Notes under the pieces: model-generated
What the model was told of the DNA's origin: nothing
Databases searched by the model: none
What the model saw: the letters and a program-made list of their open reading frames with translations, nothing else
DNA from: Thermoplasmata archaeon
GTDB taxonomy: Archaea > Thermoplasmatota > Thermoplasmata > Thermoplasmatales > Thermoplasmataceae
Assembly: GCA_021806355.1 (NCBI GenBank)
Contig: JAJZXT010000127.1
Span: forward strand, 1-6,570
DNA: 6,570 nt
Reading direction: 5' to 3'
Made by a program: the position numbers and the translations under genes
Part shown: positions 1 to 5,109 of the stretch, piece after piece
Numbering within the stretch: position 1 is the first letter of the stretch
Layout of the letters: each line of letters opens with the position of its first letter

Positions 1-1
1 T

Positions 2-187
2 CTTCTTGTGGAGACGGCTACATTTTTTTCTGTGCCTCTTTCAAACACGCAAACTATGACTTCAAGCATTCTTGGCTCAGGAATTTCTTATAAAATAAAG
101 GCCATATTCCTGAGGCCCTTCCTGATCGTTGTTGTAATGTGGGTTGTTTCCCCCTTAGTCGGTCTTGCCCTTGGCTATGCCCTTTGA
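2..187 (+). CDS. PiT-family inorganic phosphate transporter, C-terminal fragment
   Basis: This is the last 61 codons of a gene that begins left of the window; the frame opens at base 2 and ends at TGA 185-187. The translation carries VPLSNTQTMTSSILGSGISY, which fits the second PiT signature (consensus like VPVSTTHxxxGxxxGxG) found near the C-terminus of PiT phosphate permeases. A final hydrophobic helix follows, about residues 36-60 of the fragment, ending GLALGYAL just before the stop, as expected for the last membrane segment. PiT proteins import inorganic phosphate by cation symport at the cytoplasmic membrane. The Ser-Asn-Thr-Gln version of the signature departs from the usual Ser-Thr-Thr-His, so substrate details are uncertain. 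The gene converges on the minus-strand operon, with only 13 bases between stop codons. The family call rests on this signature and topology alone. Confidence 0.72.
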   Translation, partial: LLVETATFFSVPLSNTQTMTSSILGSGISYKIKAIFLRPFLIVVVMWVVSPLVGLALGYAL

Positions 188-224
188 AAATCTCGATAAT
201 TCAAAAATCATAAAGAGATTTTTT
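187..224. terminator. Bidirectional terminator-like hairpin between convergent genes
   Basis: AAAATCTC (187-194) is exactly complementary to GAGATTTT (215-222), giving an 8-bp stem with a 20-base loop. On the plus strand the right arm runs into six T residues (219-224). Read on the minus strand it ends GAGATTTT. It begins on the last base of the PiT stop codon and lies across the end of the convergent gene (stop at 201-203), so it could terminate both transcripts. The stem is AT-rich with a long loop; in archaea the T-run may matter more than the hairpin. Confidence 0.45.
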
Positions 225-947
225 CATTGATCGCTCAAGGTATCCATAGTAATATTTTGCCGTTATCGAATCAGATCTGAATGCTTTTCCGTTGAGTTTG
301 TATTTTCCCCGGTCTCCAACGAACAGATGAGATTTGATCCCCTGTTCCACATAATTTTCTATCAACCTCAGAAGTTCGTCAACTTCCATAGCAAGCATGA
401 ATGGGCGGAGTTCCCTCATCAATAACAATTTTACTTCAGATACTGAATATTCCTTTCTATACCCTAGAATTGCCCTCATGCAATTATAGAAACTTACGGG
501 GTTTATTCCATTATATACTGGAAAAGGGAGTTGCGGAATAAATATCCTGTGTTCTTCCGATGCTTCTTTCACGATTATTGCTTCATTCCCTTCCCTGCCT
601 GAAAACCACTTTTCCGTTTCAAAGCCGTCAAAAAATTTCCTCCTGTCTGCGTATGTTACGATTATGGATCTTTCAAACCCCGAATAATTATATCTCTTCA
701 TTAACCAGATAAAACTCTCATCAACGCAGATAAAAAATCTTATGGAATTCCCTCTCGGTTCCTTAAAATGGAGAAGGGCAAACCCACCAGACAATATTGG
801 AGGTTCAGCGGAATCAATGTCCAGAAATTGATCATCACTTTTGATTGCAGAATATACAAGACTGATGAGGCCGTGGAGCTTGATCTCATCCTTGATAGAA
901 TTTGATAGGATATGCATTTCCTGGACATCAGGCGACAAAGACACCAC
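201..947 (-). CDS. Uncharacterised protein with possible C-terminal winged helix
   Basis: I do not recognise this 248-residue protein. It has no signal peptide or membrane segment and looks cytosolic. The N-terminal two thirds mix helices with strand-like runs (IRFFICVDESFIWLM near 69-83, EHRIFIPQLPFPVY near 132-145). Residues about 168-218 read as a possible winged helix: a helix pair rich in Leu, Arg and Glu followed by a hairpin-like FVGDRGKYKL. That is a visual impression, not a motif match. It is the second gene of an operon: its GTG start at 947 lies 20 bases inside the upstream gene, implying translational coupling. A second GTG follows at 944, and an in-frame ATG at 917 would leave a 10-base gap instead; neither has a clear ribosome site, so the start is uncertain by ten residues. 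A DNA-binding or regulatory role is a guess. Confidence 0.75.
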   Translation of the reverse strand: MVSLSPDVQEMHILSNSIKDEIKLHGLISLVYSAIKSDDQFLDIDSAEPPILSGGFALLHFKEPRGNSIRFFICVDESFIWLMKRYNYSGFERSIIVTYADRRKFFDGFETEKWFSGREGNEAIIVKEASEEHRIFIPQLPFPVYNGINPVSFYNCMRAILGYRKEYSVSEVKLLLMRELRPFMLAMEVDELLRLIENYVEQGIKSHLFVGDRGKYKLNGKAFRSDSITAKYYYGYLERSMKKSLYDF

Positions 948-1803
948 CCATATCTTCTATCTCTTCAGCTAATTTTCCTATCATTCCGATTGAGGTACTT
1001 GCCATAGGAAGTATAGATATGCGGTCATTTTCAAGATAGCATCTTATAAGACTGTTTCCCTCCTTCTGCCTGAATATGGCCAGTTCTGAATCATGGCTTA
1101 GTTTGATTCGCCATGTCAGAAGCATATTTGAGAGAAATCTATCCCACGTTTCCCAAATATTTTTTTGACTCAGGTGAAATGTCACTGGAATAGTCCTCTC
1201 CCCAAGGCTATTTCCGGAGCGAAATACACACTTTTCTATTCTCTCAAACGCTTCCAATGAAACAGATAGTGCTTCGATAGATATTTCAGAGATGAGCTTT
1301 GCAGATTCTTCTCTCTTCCCTGATGCCTCTATGCTGAAATCCTTGTTAAGCACCAATTCAGCAGATCCGTTGCTGATTGTCAGCGAATTGATCTTATAAC
1401 CACTTGAACGGAATTTATGAATTGAGTCGATATCCACATTAGTTCCATCCCTGTATGAAAGATTGACAATTGATCCATCTCTTTTTTCCATGTTAATTCC
1501 TGCGATGCTATTTCCCATTTCAACTGAATATTCGCAAATTTTTAGAAATGTTCCGTTAAAAATAGTCAATAGATCAATATCTTTTTGTCCGTGGAAAATT
1601 TTGGTAATAGCGTTTCTATTATCGCTGAGGAGAAATAACTTATAATTGTTAAGAACTGGCACGGCCTTCAGTTGAATTGCATTTCCCTGAAAAAAATAGG
1701 ACAGGTCGGGCTTGCCTCGCGCCATAATAAATAAGTACTTACTCTTTCCCTTCTTTTCAGGCATAATTTGAAATAAAACTTCAGTAAGTTCAGACCCATC
1801 CAT
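928..1803 (-). CDS. Uncharacterised 291-residue protein, first gene of operon
   Basis: I do not recognise this protein. It starts at ATG 1803, with no ribosome site before it (AAACCTC) but a TATA-like box about 23 bases upstream, so a leaderless message is likely. The sequence has no signal peptide or long hydrophobic segment. Residues 1-160 look strand-rich with many short polar turns (SNGSAELVLN, NNYKLFLLSDNRN). A helical stretch around 165-195 follows (EESAKLISEISIEALSVSLE), then mixed structure. The last 20 residues form a helix-strand ending in DMGGVFVA. No catalytic motif or metal-binding cluster is visible, and cysteines are few. It overlaps the next gene by 20 bases, so the two products are probably made together and may act together. 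The length, codon-like sequence and tight overlap make it a convincing gene despite lacking a family. Confidence 0.78.
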   Translation of the reverse strand: MDGSELTEVLFQIMPEKKGKSKYLFIMARGKPDLSYFFQGNAIQLKAVPVLNNYKLFLLSDNRNAITKIFHGQKDIDLLTIFNGTFLKICEYSVEMGNSIAGINMEKRDGSIVNLSYRDGTNVDIDSIHKFRSSGYKINSLTISNGSAELVLNKDFSIEASGKREESAKLISEISIEALSVSLEAFERIEKCVFRSGNSLGERTIPVTFHLSQKNIWETWDRFLSNMLLTWRIKLSHDSELAIFRQKEGNSLIRCYLENDRISILPMASTSIGMIGKLAEEIEDMGGVFVA

Positions 1804-1820
1804 GAGGTTTAATTAGCTTG

Positions 1821-1830
1821 GGTATAAAAT
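1821..1830 (-). promoter_or_regulatory. TATA-like box of the two-gene minus-strand operon
   Basis: Read on the minus strand the box is ATTTTATACC, centred about 23 bases before the ATG at 1803. This spacing suits an archaeal promoter giving a leaderless or nearly leaderless message, and no ribosome site precedes the ATG. A second AT-rich run (GATATAATTT, 1880-1871) could act further upstream but would leave a leader of about 45 bases. Confidence 0.45.
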
Positions 1831-2170
1831 GATTATTTGGCTTGCCGTGAAAAACAATAAACTATCCTTTAAATTATATCCTTGATCATTGGCCTTCTAG
1901 CCTAGCACCGTGATTATGAAAGCCTTGACCCTGAAGAACCCATATGAAAACGAACTGATTGATTTGTCCGTACATAATTTATCAACTATATGCCAAAGTG
2001 ATATACCGGTTCCAATACCATACATCCCACGAACTGCCACGCTGCCTCGAACACCAAATTTGGCTGTGCCGTGAATAGCGTTGCTAAAAGTAAGCTCAAT
2101 GAATTTTTTGATTGCTGATGAAAAAGTTTGCAATTCTTGACCTCAGAAGTACACACCTTCCCAGAAAATG
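1831..2170. other. Gap between the divergent operon and MFS gene
   Basis: Together with its edges, this is part of a 436-base interval (1804-2239) without a convincing gene. Apart from the possible transposase remnant and the promoter elements listed separately, I see only short open frames on either strand. One plus-strand frame, ATG 1916 to TGA 2072-2074 (52 codons), has no ribosome site and no recognisable continuation. No strong inverted repeat or tRNA-like fold is visible. Confidence 0.5.
1897..2133 (-). pseudogene. Possible transposase helix-turn-helix remnant
   Basis: A 78-codon open frame (TTG start, stop TAG) lies in the gap between the minus-strand operon and the MFS gene. Its middle reads GSVAVRGMYGIGTGISLWHI followed by VDKLCTDKSISSFSYGFFR. 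This resembles the pattern seen in the N-terminal helix-turn-helix of several archaeal DDE transposases: (S)VAVRxYxxGxSLRxIVxxL followed by S-x-S-x-x-T-V-x-R-W. Key positions of that pattern are altered (Trp for Arg after SL; no VxRW), and no catalytic DDE core follows, so if the match is real it is a dead fragment. There is no promoter or ribosome site for it. It may equally be chance open frame in non-coding DNA. Confidence 0.22.
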
Positions 2171-2234
2171 TTAATATAAGCGATTCCATAAAGTGAAAGT
2201 GAAGCGAAATATTTCTAAAACCCCGCTGGCGGTG
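2171..2234 (+). promoter_or_regulatory. Candidate promoter and ribosome site of the MFS gene
   Basis: Two TATA-like boxes are present: TTAATATAAG at 2171-2180 and CGAAATATTTC at 2205-2215. The first would put transcription start near 2201, with a leader of about 39 bases. The second would start almost at the coding region. A ribosome site GGCGGTG (2228-2234), one mismatch from GGAGGTG, sits five bases before TTG 2240 and decides that unusual start. Because a ribosome site implies a leader, the upstream box is the more coherent choice. The ten bases CGAAATATTT also occur before the AbrB-type vapB (3826-3835). Confidence 0.42.
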
Positions 2235-2239
2235 TAGTA

Positions 2240-3466
2240 TTGCCCTTCTTTTCCCGAGATCAGAGAACCGCCATTGAAAAACTTCCAAAGGATTTCAAGC
2301 TCCTGTTGGCCTCATTTGGCTTGTCAAGGGGTGCGAGCACATTATTCACTATTGTATTGCTTTGGATAGTCCTTGCAGAGACAAAATCATCACTTATTAT
2401 GGGGTTGGTTAGTGGTGTGGGCTCCCTGCCAATGCTATTAAGTTTTCTTGTTGGTGCGATGATAGACTCCTCTACCAAGAAAAAAAGCATATTTGTTCTC
2501 GGTGGAATAATAAGAGTATTCGCTGCCCTCGGAGTTCTGGTGAGTATCATAGAGGGAATTGTCCAACTCGAGATTTTTGCCTTTTTTGTGTCCGTTTTTA
2601 TGATGGGTTTTTCTGGTGATCTGATCAATTCTATTCGAATGGTATGGACAAAGAGGCTTCTGCCGGACTCTCAAATGAAGAGAGGCAGTTCTGCTTATCA
2701 GATAATGGGAACGACTATTTCAGCTGTAGGAGAAATTTCTTCTGGAATACTTTTGGAAATTGGTTTCACCATTTCCCTGGCAGTCATAGTGTTTCTTTTC
2801 CTGGGATTCTCGATTATTTCGTTAGCGATCAATGTTGTTTCTGAGAACCCTACCAGAGAACCAGGGAAGGTACGCATAAAACATCACTTTTTGAAAGAAC
2901 TGAAGAGTATTGGCAGCAATACGGTCTTCAAGCAAACTCTTATCATTGGGATTTTTCTAAATTTGCCTTTCAACATGATTTTTGTTTTCCTCGTTTTTCT
3001 TGTACAGGTCCATTTTGCCCTGCCGCCTCTTTATCTCGGAATAGCTCTGCTGTTAGGTTCGGCAGGTTCTATTGCCGGAGCTTATCTGGCTCAGCGATTT
3101 ATGAAACACTCCTTTTGGCTCGTTCCCTTATCAGCTTTAACAGGAATGTCTCTAATATCTATTGGTTTTTTACCCGGTATCTATTTTGTACTAGCCATCA
3201 TGGGTGCCTCTGGAATCATGTTTGGTGCCGTGGGCGTCATTGTCAGCACCGTTTTATTGAAGAAGGTGCAAGAAGGTGTGATGGCAGGAAGCATGGGTGC
3301 TTTTAATATGCTTGCAAATTCCACATCTATTTACTCTGGGTTCTTAGCTGGGATACTCATTTTATTCGTAGGAGTGAGGTTTGGGTTTGTGATTGCTGGC
3401 ACCACCATTTTGATAGTGTCGTTGTTGTCTTTAAGATTCAAGGAGCTACTGAATATTGACCTCTGA
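2240..3466 (+). CDS. MFS transporter, probable efflux permease
   Basis: The 408-residue protein has the length and the alternating hydrophobic segments of a 12-helix major facilitator. Helix 1 is near residues 20-45. The loop 2-3 signature GAMIDSSTKKK (72-82) matches motif A (G-x-x-x-D-x-x-x-R/K). A related GAYLAQRFMKH (280-290) sits at the equivalent place in the second half, and a polar central loop lies near 202-222. The overall layout, with EGVMAGSMGAF and STSIYSGFLAG near the C-terminus, resembles the MFS_3/EntS-like exporter group, so export of a drug or metabolite is likely; the substrate cannot be read. The start is TTG 2240: an in-frame stop lies at 2216-2218, no ATG or GTG intervenes, and GGCGGTG lies five bases upstream. 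The gene stands alone; a decayed TnpB fragment begins just after its stop. Confidence 0.85.
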   Translation: MPFFSRDQRTAIEKLPKDFKLLLASFGLSRGASTLFTIVLLWIVLAETKSSLIMGLVSGVGSLPMLLSFLVGAMIDSSTKKKSIFVLGGIIRVFAALGVLVSIIEGIVQLEIFAFFVSVFMMGFSGDLINSIRMVWTKRLLPDSQMKRGSSAYQIMGTTISAVGEISSGILLEIGFTISLAVIVFLFLGFSIISLAINVVSENPTREPGKVRIKHHFLKELKSIGSNTVFKQTLIIGIFLNLPFNMIFVFLVFLVQVHFALPPLYLGIALLLGSAGSIAGAYLAQRFMKHSFWLVPLSALTGMSLISIGFLPGIYFVLAIMGASGIMFGAVGVIVSTVLLKKVQEGVMAGSMGAFNMLANSTSIYSGFLAGILILFVGVRFGFVIAGTTILIVSLLSLRFKELLNIDL

Positions 3467-3489
3467 GATTTCCCCATATTTCAATCTTT

Positions 3490-3755
3490 ACAAGTGGAAA
3501 TTTCCTTTTCGATAGATATGTGATAAAAACGAGTGGGGGCAATTTATCTCCTTTGGAATATTGTTCTGTCCACTGTCAGACGGAAGTGAAAGTGCTTGGA
3601 TTGCATATTTATTCATGCATACCGGCATCCGTGAAATCAAATGAATTGACATTAAAGATAGATTACTCTCGTGACAGGGAAATTCAAACACAAGGGGAAT
3701 CTGCCAGCAACGTTTGAAGTTGGAAGCCCCCAATGAAAGCTGGGAGAGGAGGCCA
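3490..3755 (+). pseudogene. Decayed TnpB (IS605 OrfB) C-terminus with right end
   Basis: This stretch holds no intact gene but reads as the eroded 3' end of a tnpB. In the frame of base 3508, FDRY (3508-3519) fits the (V/I)DRYxPSS that precedes the TnpB zinc ribbon. CSVHCQTEVKVLGLHIYSC (Cys codons 3562, 3574, 3616) fits CSxCG-x9-LxL-x-C, with one shifted Cys and the fourth Cys lost. RDRE (3670-3681) fits HDRE/HDRD, the RuvC-III Asp motif. After a frameshift, NSN (3681-3689) fits NAS, and RLKLEAP (3711-3731) fits the LKQEA C-terminal tail seen in the other TnpB at 6311-6325. GAAGCCC (3723-3729) and TGGGAGAGGAGGCCAC then imitate that element's right-end hairpin. There is also an insert of about 13 residues before RDRE. 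Each match alone is weak; their order on one strand is what persuades. There is no sign of an intact N-terminal half. Confidence 0.5.
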
Positions 3756-3778
3756 CTTATCTCAATTTAGTATTTATT

Positions 3779-3803
3779 GACCGGTCGAGATTCAACCCAA
3801 TTT
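3779..3803 (+). repeat. Palindrome-centred direct repeat, copy 1
   Basis: This is GACCGGTCGAGATTCAACCC followed by AATTT. The first eight bases are a perfect palindrome (GACCGGTC). A second copy in the same orientation lies at 4645-4668 and differs by a few substitutions and one missing base. Copy 1 lies about 90 bases before the AbrB-type vapB start and just downstream of the TnpB relic. The two copies bracket the vapBC pair. They could be boundaries of an inserted cassette, remnants of a duplication, or binding sites shared by the two toxin-antitoxin promoters. Confidence 0.6.
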
Positions 3804-3825
3804 ATGTAATAAAGTGCAACATAAT

Positions 3826-3854
3826 CGAAATATTTACATATTGATTTGATATGT
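3826..3854 (+). promoter_or_regulatory. vapB promoter with candidate autoregulatory operator
   Basis: CGAAATATTTA (3826-3836) looks like an archaeal BRE plus TATA box and predicts transcription start near 3858. Immediately after it, ACATAT (3836-3841) and ATATGT (3849-3854) form a 6-bp inverted repeat with a 7-base spacer, covering the region just before the predicted start. AbrB-type antitoxins usually repress their own operons, so this is a reasonable operator candidate; binding is inferred from position only. Confidence 0.42.
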
Positions 3855-3870
3855 GGGAAATGAAGTGGGA

Positions 3871-4107
3871 ATGACTCAGGAGACAGAGATAGATGAAAAA
3901 GGAAGAATTGTAATCTCGAAAGATGTCAGGAGTTCGCTGGGACTCAAGAGTGGGATGAGGGTGAAAATGCACATTGAATCTGATAAACTGATAATTGAAA
4001 AGTCTGTATCCCCTGAAGAATTTCGTGCAGAGATGAGAGGATTCATTAAGAAGGGATCTAAAGTGCCCATGAGTGATCCTATGGACCTCAAGCGAATCTG
4101 GGAGTGA
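3871..4107 (+). CDS. vapB: AbrB-type antitoxin VapB
   Basis: The 78-residue protein has the SpoVT/AbrB swapped-hairpin fold pattern at its N-terminus. TEIDEKGRIVISKDVRSSLG (residues 5-24) followed by GLKSGMRVKM matches the family's DxxGRIxIPxxxRxxLGLxxGxxv, with Ser in place of the usual Pro at 16. This part binds DNA as a dimer. The C-terminal tail, ending DPMDLKRIWE, is the sort of segment that occupies the active site of a partner PIN toxin. I chose ATG 3871 because the fold begins at once after it and GAAGTGGGA precedes it. An in-frame GTG at 3853 would add six residues but lies upstream of the predicted transcription start. The vapC gene starts eight bases after the stop, so the two form an operon, probably repressed by the antitoxin or the complex. 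Confidence 0.85.
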   Translation: MTQETEIDEKGRIVISKDVRSSLGLKSGMRVKMHIESDKLIIEKSVSPEEFRAEMRGFIKKGSKVPMSDPMDLKRIWE

Positions 4108-4114
4108 GGCCCTA

Positions 4115-4525
4115 ATGATGTTATCGTATGTAGATGCTAACTACTGGATTTACTGGTTTGATGAAAGATTACCGGAACATGAATTTGTTGACGACGCAAT
4201 GCAAGCAGCGATCCAGGGGGCTGTAGTGGTCAGCACTGTAACCTTGATGGAAGTTGCCCACTATTTTAGAACCCTTCAACCCAAAGTTTTGAGCGAAAAG
4301 ATGAAGACGATAACAAATCTCTCGACTCTCAATCTGATCGAATTTTCATCGACCATTATGCATTCCTCAATTAATTTCCTATCAACATATGCTCGTGTGG
4401 GTCTGGGTTCAAGGGACTGTGTAATTCTTGCTACCATGAAGGCTTCGGGATCAGTCGTCCTTCTGACTCACGATAAAGCTTTCAAAAAGGTCAATGACAT
4501 AAAAGTAATCGATGAAATCAAATAA
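4115..4525 (+). CDS. vapC: PIN-domain ribonuclease toxin VapC
   Basis: The 136-residue protein spans a single PIN domain, the normal VapC length. All four acidic metal-binding positions are present: Asp7 in YVDANYWIY, Glu46 in TLMEVAHYF, Asp101 in GSRDCVILATMKA, and Asp120 in LLTHDKAF. VapC toxins are Mg2+-dependent endoribonucleases that cut selected RNAs, often tRNA or rRNA, and are held inactive by VapB; the target here cannot be predicted. The frame is open further upstream, but ATG 4115 (a second ATG follows at 4118) is favoured: GGAGTGAGG lies five bases before it, the PIN strand begins at residue 3, and it leaves an eight-base gap after vapB. Nothing suggests damage, so with its antitoxin the module looks functional. 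Confidence 0.88.
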   Translation: MMLSYVDANYWIYWFDERLPEHEFVDDAMQAAIQGAVVVSTVTLMEVAHYFRTLQPKVLSEKMKTITNLSTLNLIEFSSTIMHSSINFLSTYARVGLGSRDCVILATMKASGSVVLLTHDKAFKKVNDIKVIDEIK

Positions 4526-4752
4526 CAATAAAAGCAACCCAATATTTTCTTTGGATTCGAATATATCGTTCTAAGCTCTTGTCCCGCTATGCGCTAAGCA
4601 GAAAAACATTGATTAACTTTTTGACCTGAATCTCTTTGTATATGGACCGGTCGGGATTTACCTAATTTTTTGAGTGAATACTAAAGTGAAAGACTTCAGA
4701 ACACGAAGTAAATTTAGCTTGTAGAGTAAGATTGAGTTGGTTGCTGTTTTGC
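4526..4752. other. Gap after vapC; repeat copy and decayed sequence
   Basis: No gene is visible. A T-rich stretch just after the vapC stop (AATATTTTCTTT, 4541-4552) could end that transcript. The second GACCGGTC repeat copy lies at 4645-4668 and is followed by a T-run (4664-4670). The remainder contains only short frames with stops in all phases. Confidence 0.4.
4645..4668 (+). repeat. Palindrome-centred direct repeat, copy 2
   Basis: GACCGGTCGGGATTTACCTA followed by AATT matches copy 1 at 3779-3803: the first nine bases are identical, and most of the rest agree when one gap is allowed. Weak similarity extends a little to the left (GTAT-TAT before the palindrome) and AAAGTG occurs downstream of both copies at slightly different spacing (3811 and 4683). 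This copy lies about 150 bases before the start of the ribbon-helix-helix antitoxin. Confidence 0.6.
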
Positions 4753-4777
4753 CAGTTAACTGTTAAATGTTTATATG
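4753..4777 (+). promoter_or_regulatory. Promoter and palindromic operator candidate of RHH antitoxin
   Basis: CAGTTAACTG (4753-4762) is a perfect 10-bp palindrome lying just before a TATA-like TTTATATG (4770-4777). The box is centred about 23 bases before ATG 4796, which suits a leaderless message and supports that start over the upstream ATG 4775 that overlaps the box. Ribbon-helix-helix antitoxins typically bind short palindromes at their own promoters, where binding here would block TFB/TBP access. Confidence 0.45.
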
Positions 4778-4795
4778 GCATCCCATTATTCATTC

Positions 4796-5026
4796 ATGGT
4801 CAAGACTACAATCAACCTTGACGATGAAATCTATGCTGAAATCGTTAAAGAATCCATAGAAAAGTATGGTAGTACCAGGATTATGTCAAAGATCATTAAC
4901 CAGTGGCTCAGGAAATCTGATGCAACGAAAAGTAGAAAGCGAATCATGTTCAAGGTTAGGGAAGACCTCGCATCGCTTGATGCTGACAAGGAGATAAGAA
5001 AAGGGTGGGGAGGGAGTAGTAAATGA
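4796..5026 (+). CDS. Ribbon-helix-helix antitoxin (VapB-like), apparently orphan
   Basis: The 76-residue protein starts MVKTTINLDDEIYAEIVKES, the short strand and first helix of a ribbon-helix-helix domain. The second helix follows (TRIMSKIINQWLRKS, 27-41). The C-terminal tail, DADKEIRKGWGG, carries charged residues and a Trp, as expected for a segment that binds a PIN toxin. The domain layout is that of archaeal VapB antitoxins of the CopG/RHH class. ATG 4796 is preferred to the in-frame ATG 4775: the RHH strand begins directly after it and a TATA-like box overlaps the earlier codon. The stop overlaps a toxin-like start codon (ATGA, 5023-5026) preceded by a strong GGTGGGGAGGGAG ribosome site, but that frame ends after nine codons. 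The antitoxin thus seems to have lost its toxin. It might still bind its operator or act on a toxin elsewhere. Confidence 0.8.
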   Translation: MVKTTINLDDEIYAEIVKESIEKYGSTRIMSKIINQWLRKSDATKSRKRIMFKVREDLASLDADKEIRKGWGGSSK

Positions 5027-5052
5027 CAACTGATCTAATTTTCCTCACCTGA
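5023..5052 (+). pseudogene. Vestigial vapC toxin start (nine codons)
   Basis: ATG 5023 overlaps the antitoxin stop and opens MTTDLIFLT before TGA 5050-5052. VapC toxins commonly begin M(T)xDLIFLDTNxxxY, where the Asp after the first strand is the first catalytic residue. Here the match runs up to the Leu before that Asp and then breaks. The strong GGTGGGGAGGGAG (5004-5016) upstream and the ATGA overlap are the usual layout of vapB-vapC. No further PIN motifs (Glu or the later Asp boxes) follow before the dienelactone hydrolase gene, so nearly the whole toxin has been deleted. The remnant is short, so the identification leans on context. Confidence 0.5.
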
Positions 5053-5109
5053 AATTTAATGTGTAAGGATGTCACAGAAGTAATTTCTACTATGACAGCA
5101 TTATATTAT

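Noticed and set aside
740..928. 62-codon minus-strand frame whose ATG overlaps the upstream stop (TGATG)
   Set aside because: It lies wholly inside the 201-947 gene in another frame, and the longer frame has the better protein-like sequence.
1916..2074. Plus-strand frame starting MKALTLKNPYENELI, faintly like an ASCH-domain start
   Set aside because: It ends after 52 codons, the rest does not continue the family pattern, and no ribosome site or promoter is apparent.
3488..3733. 81-codon minus-strand frame opposite the TnpB relic
   Set aside because: No family resemblance, promoter or ribosome site; the plus strand explains the region better.
4553..4562. GGATTCGAAT, resembling a tRNA T-loop
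   Set aside because: No matching T-stem, acceptor stem or anticodon arm can be built around it.
4775..4795. Upstream ATG of the RHH antitoxin
   Set aside because: The codon overlaps the TATA-like box, and the extra seven residues precede the conserved strand.
5059..5109. Longer N-terminus for the hydrolase from ATG 5059
   Set aside because: The 17 extra residues do not fit the family start, and no ribosome site precedes it; kept only as an alternative.
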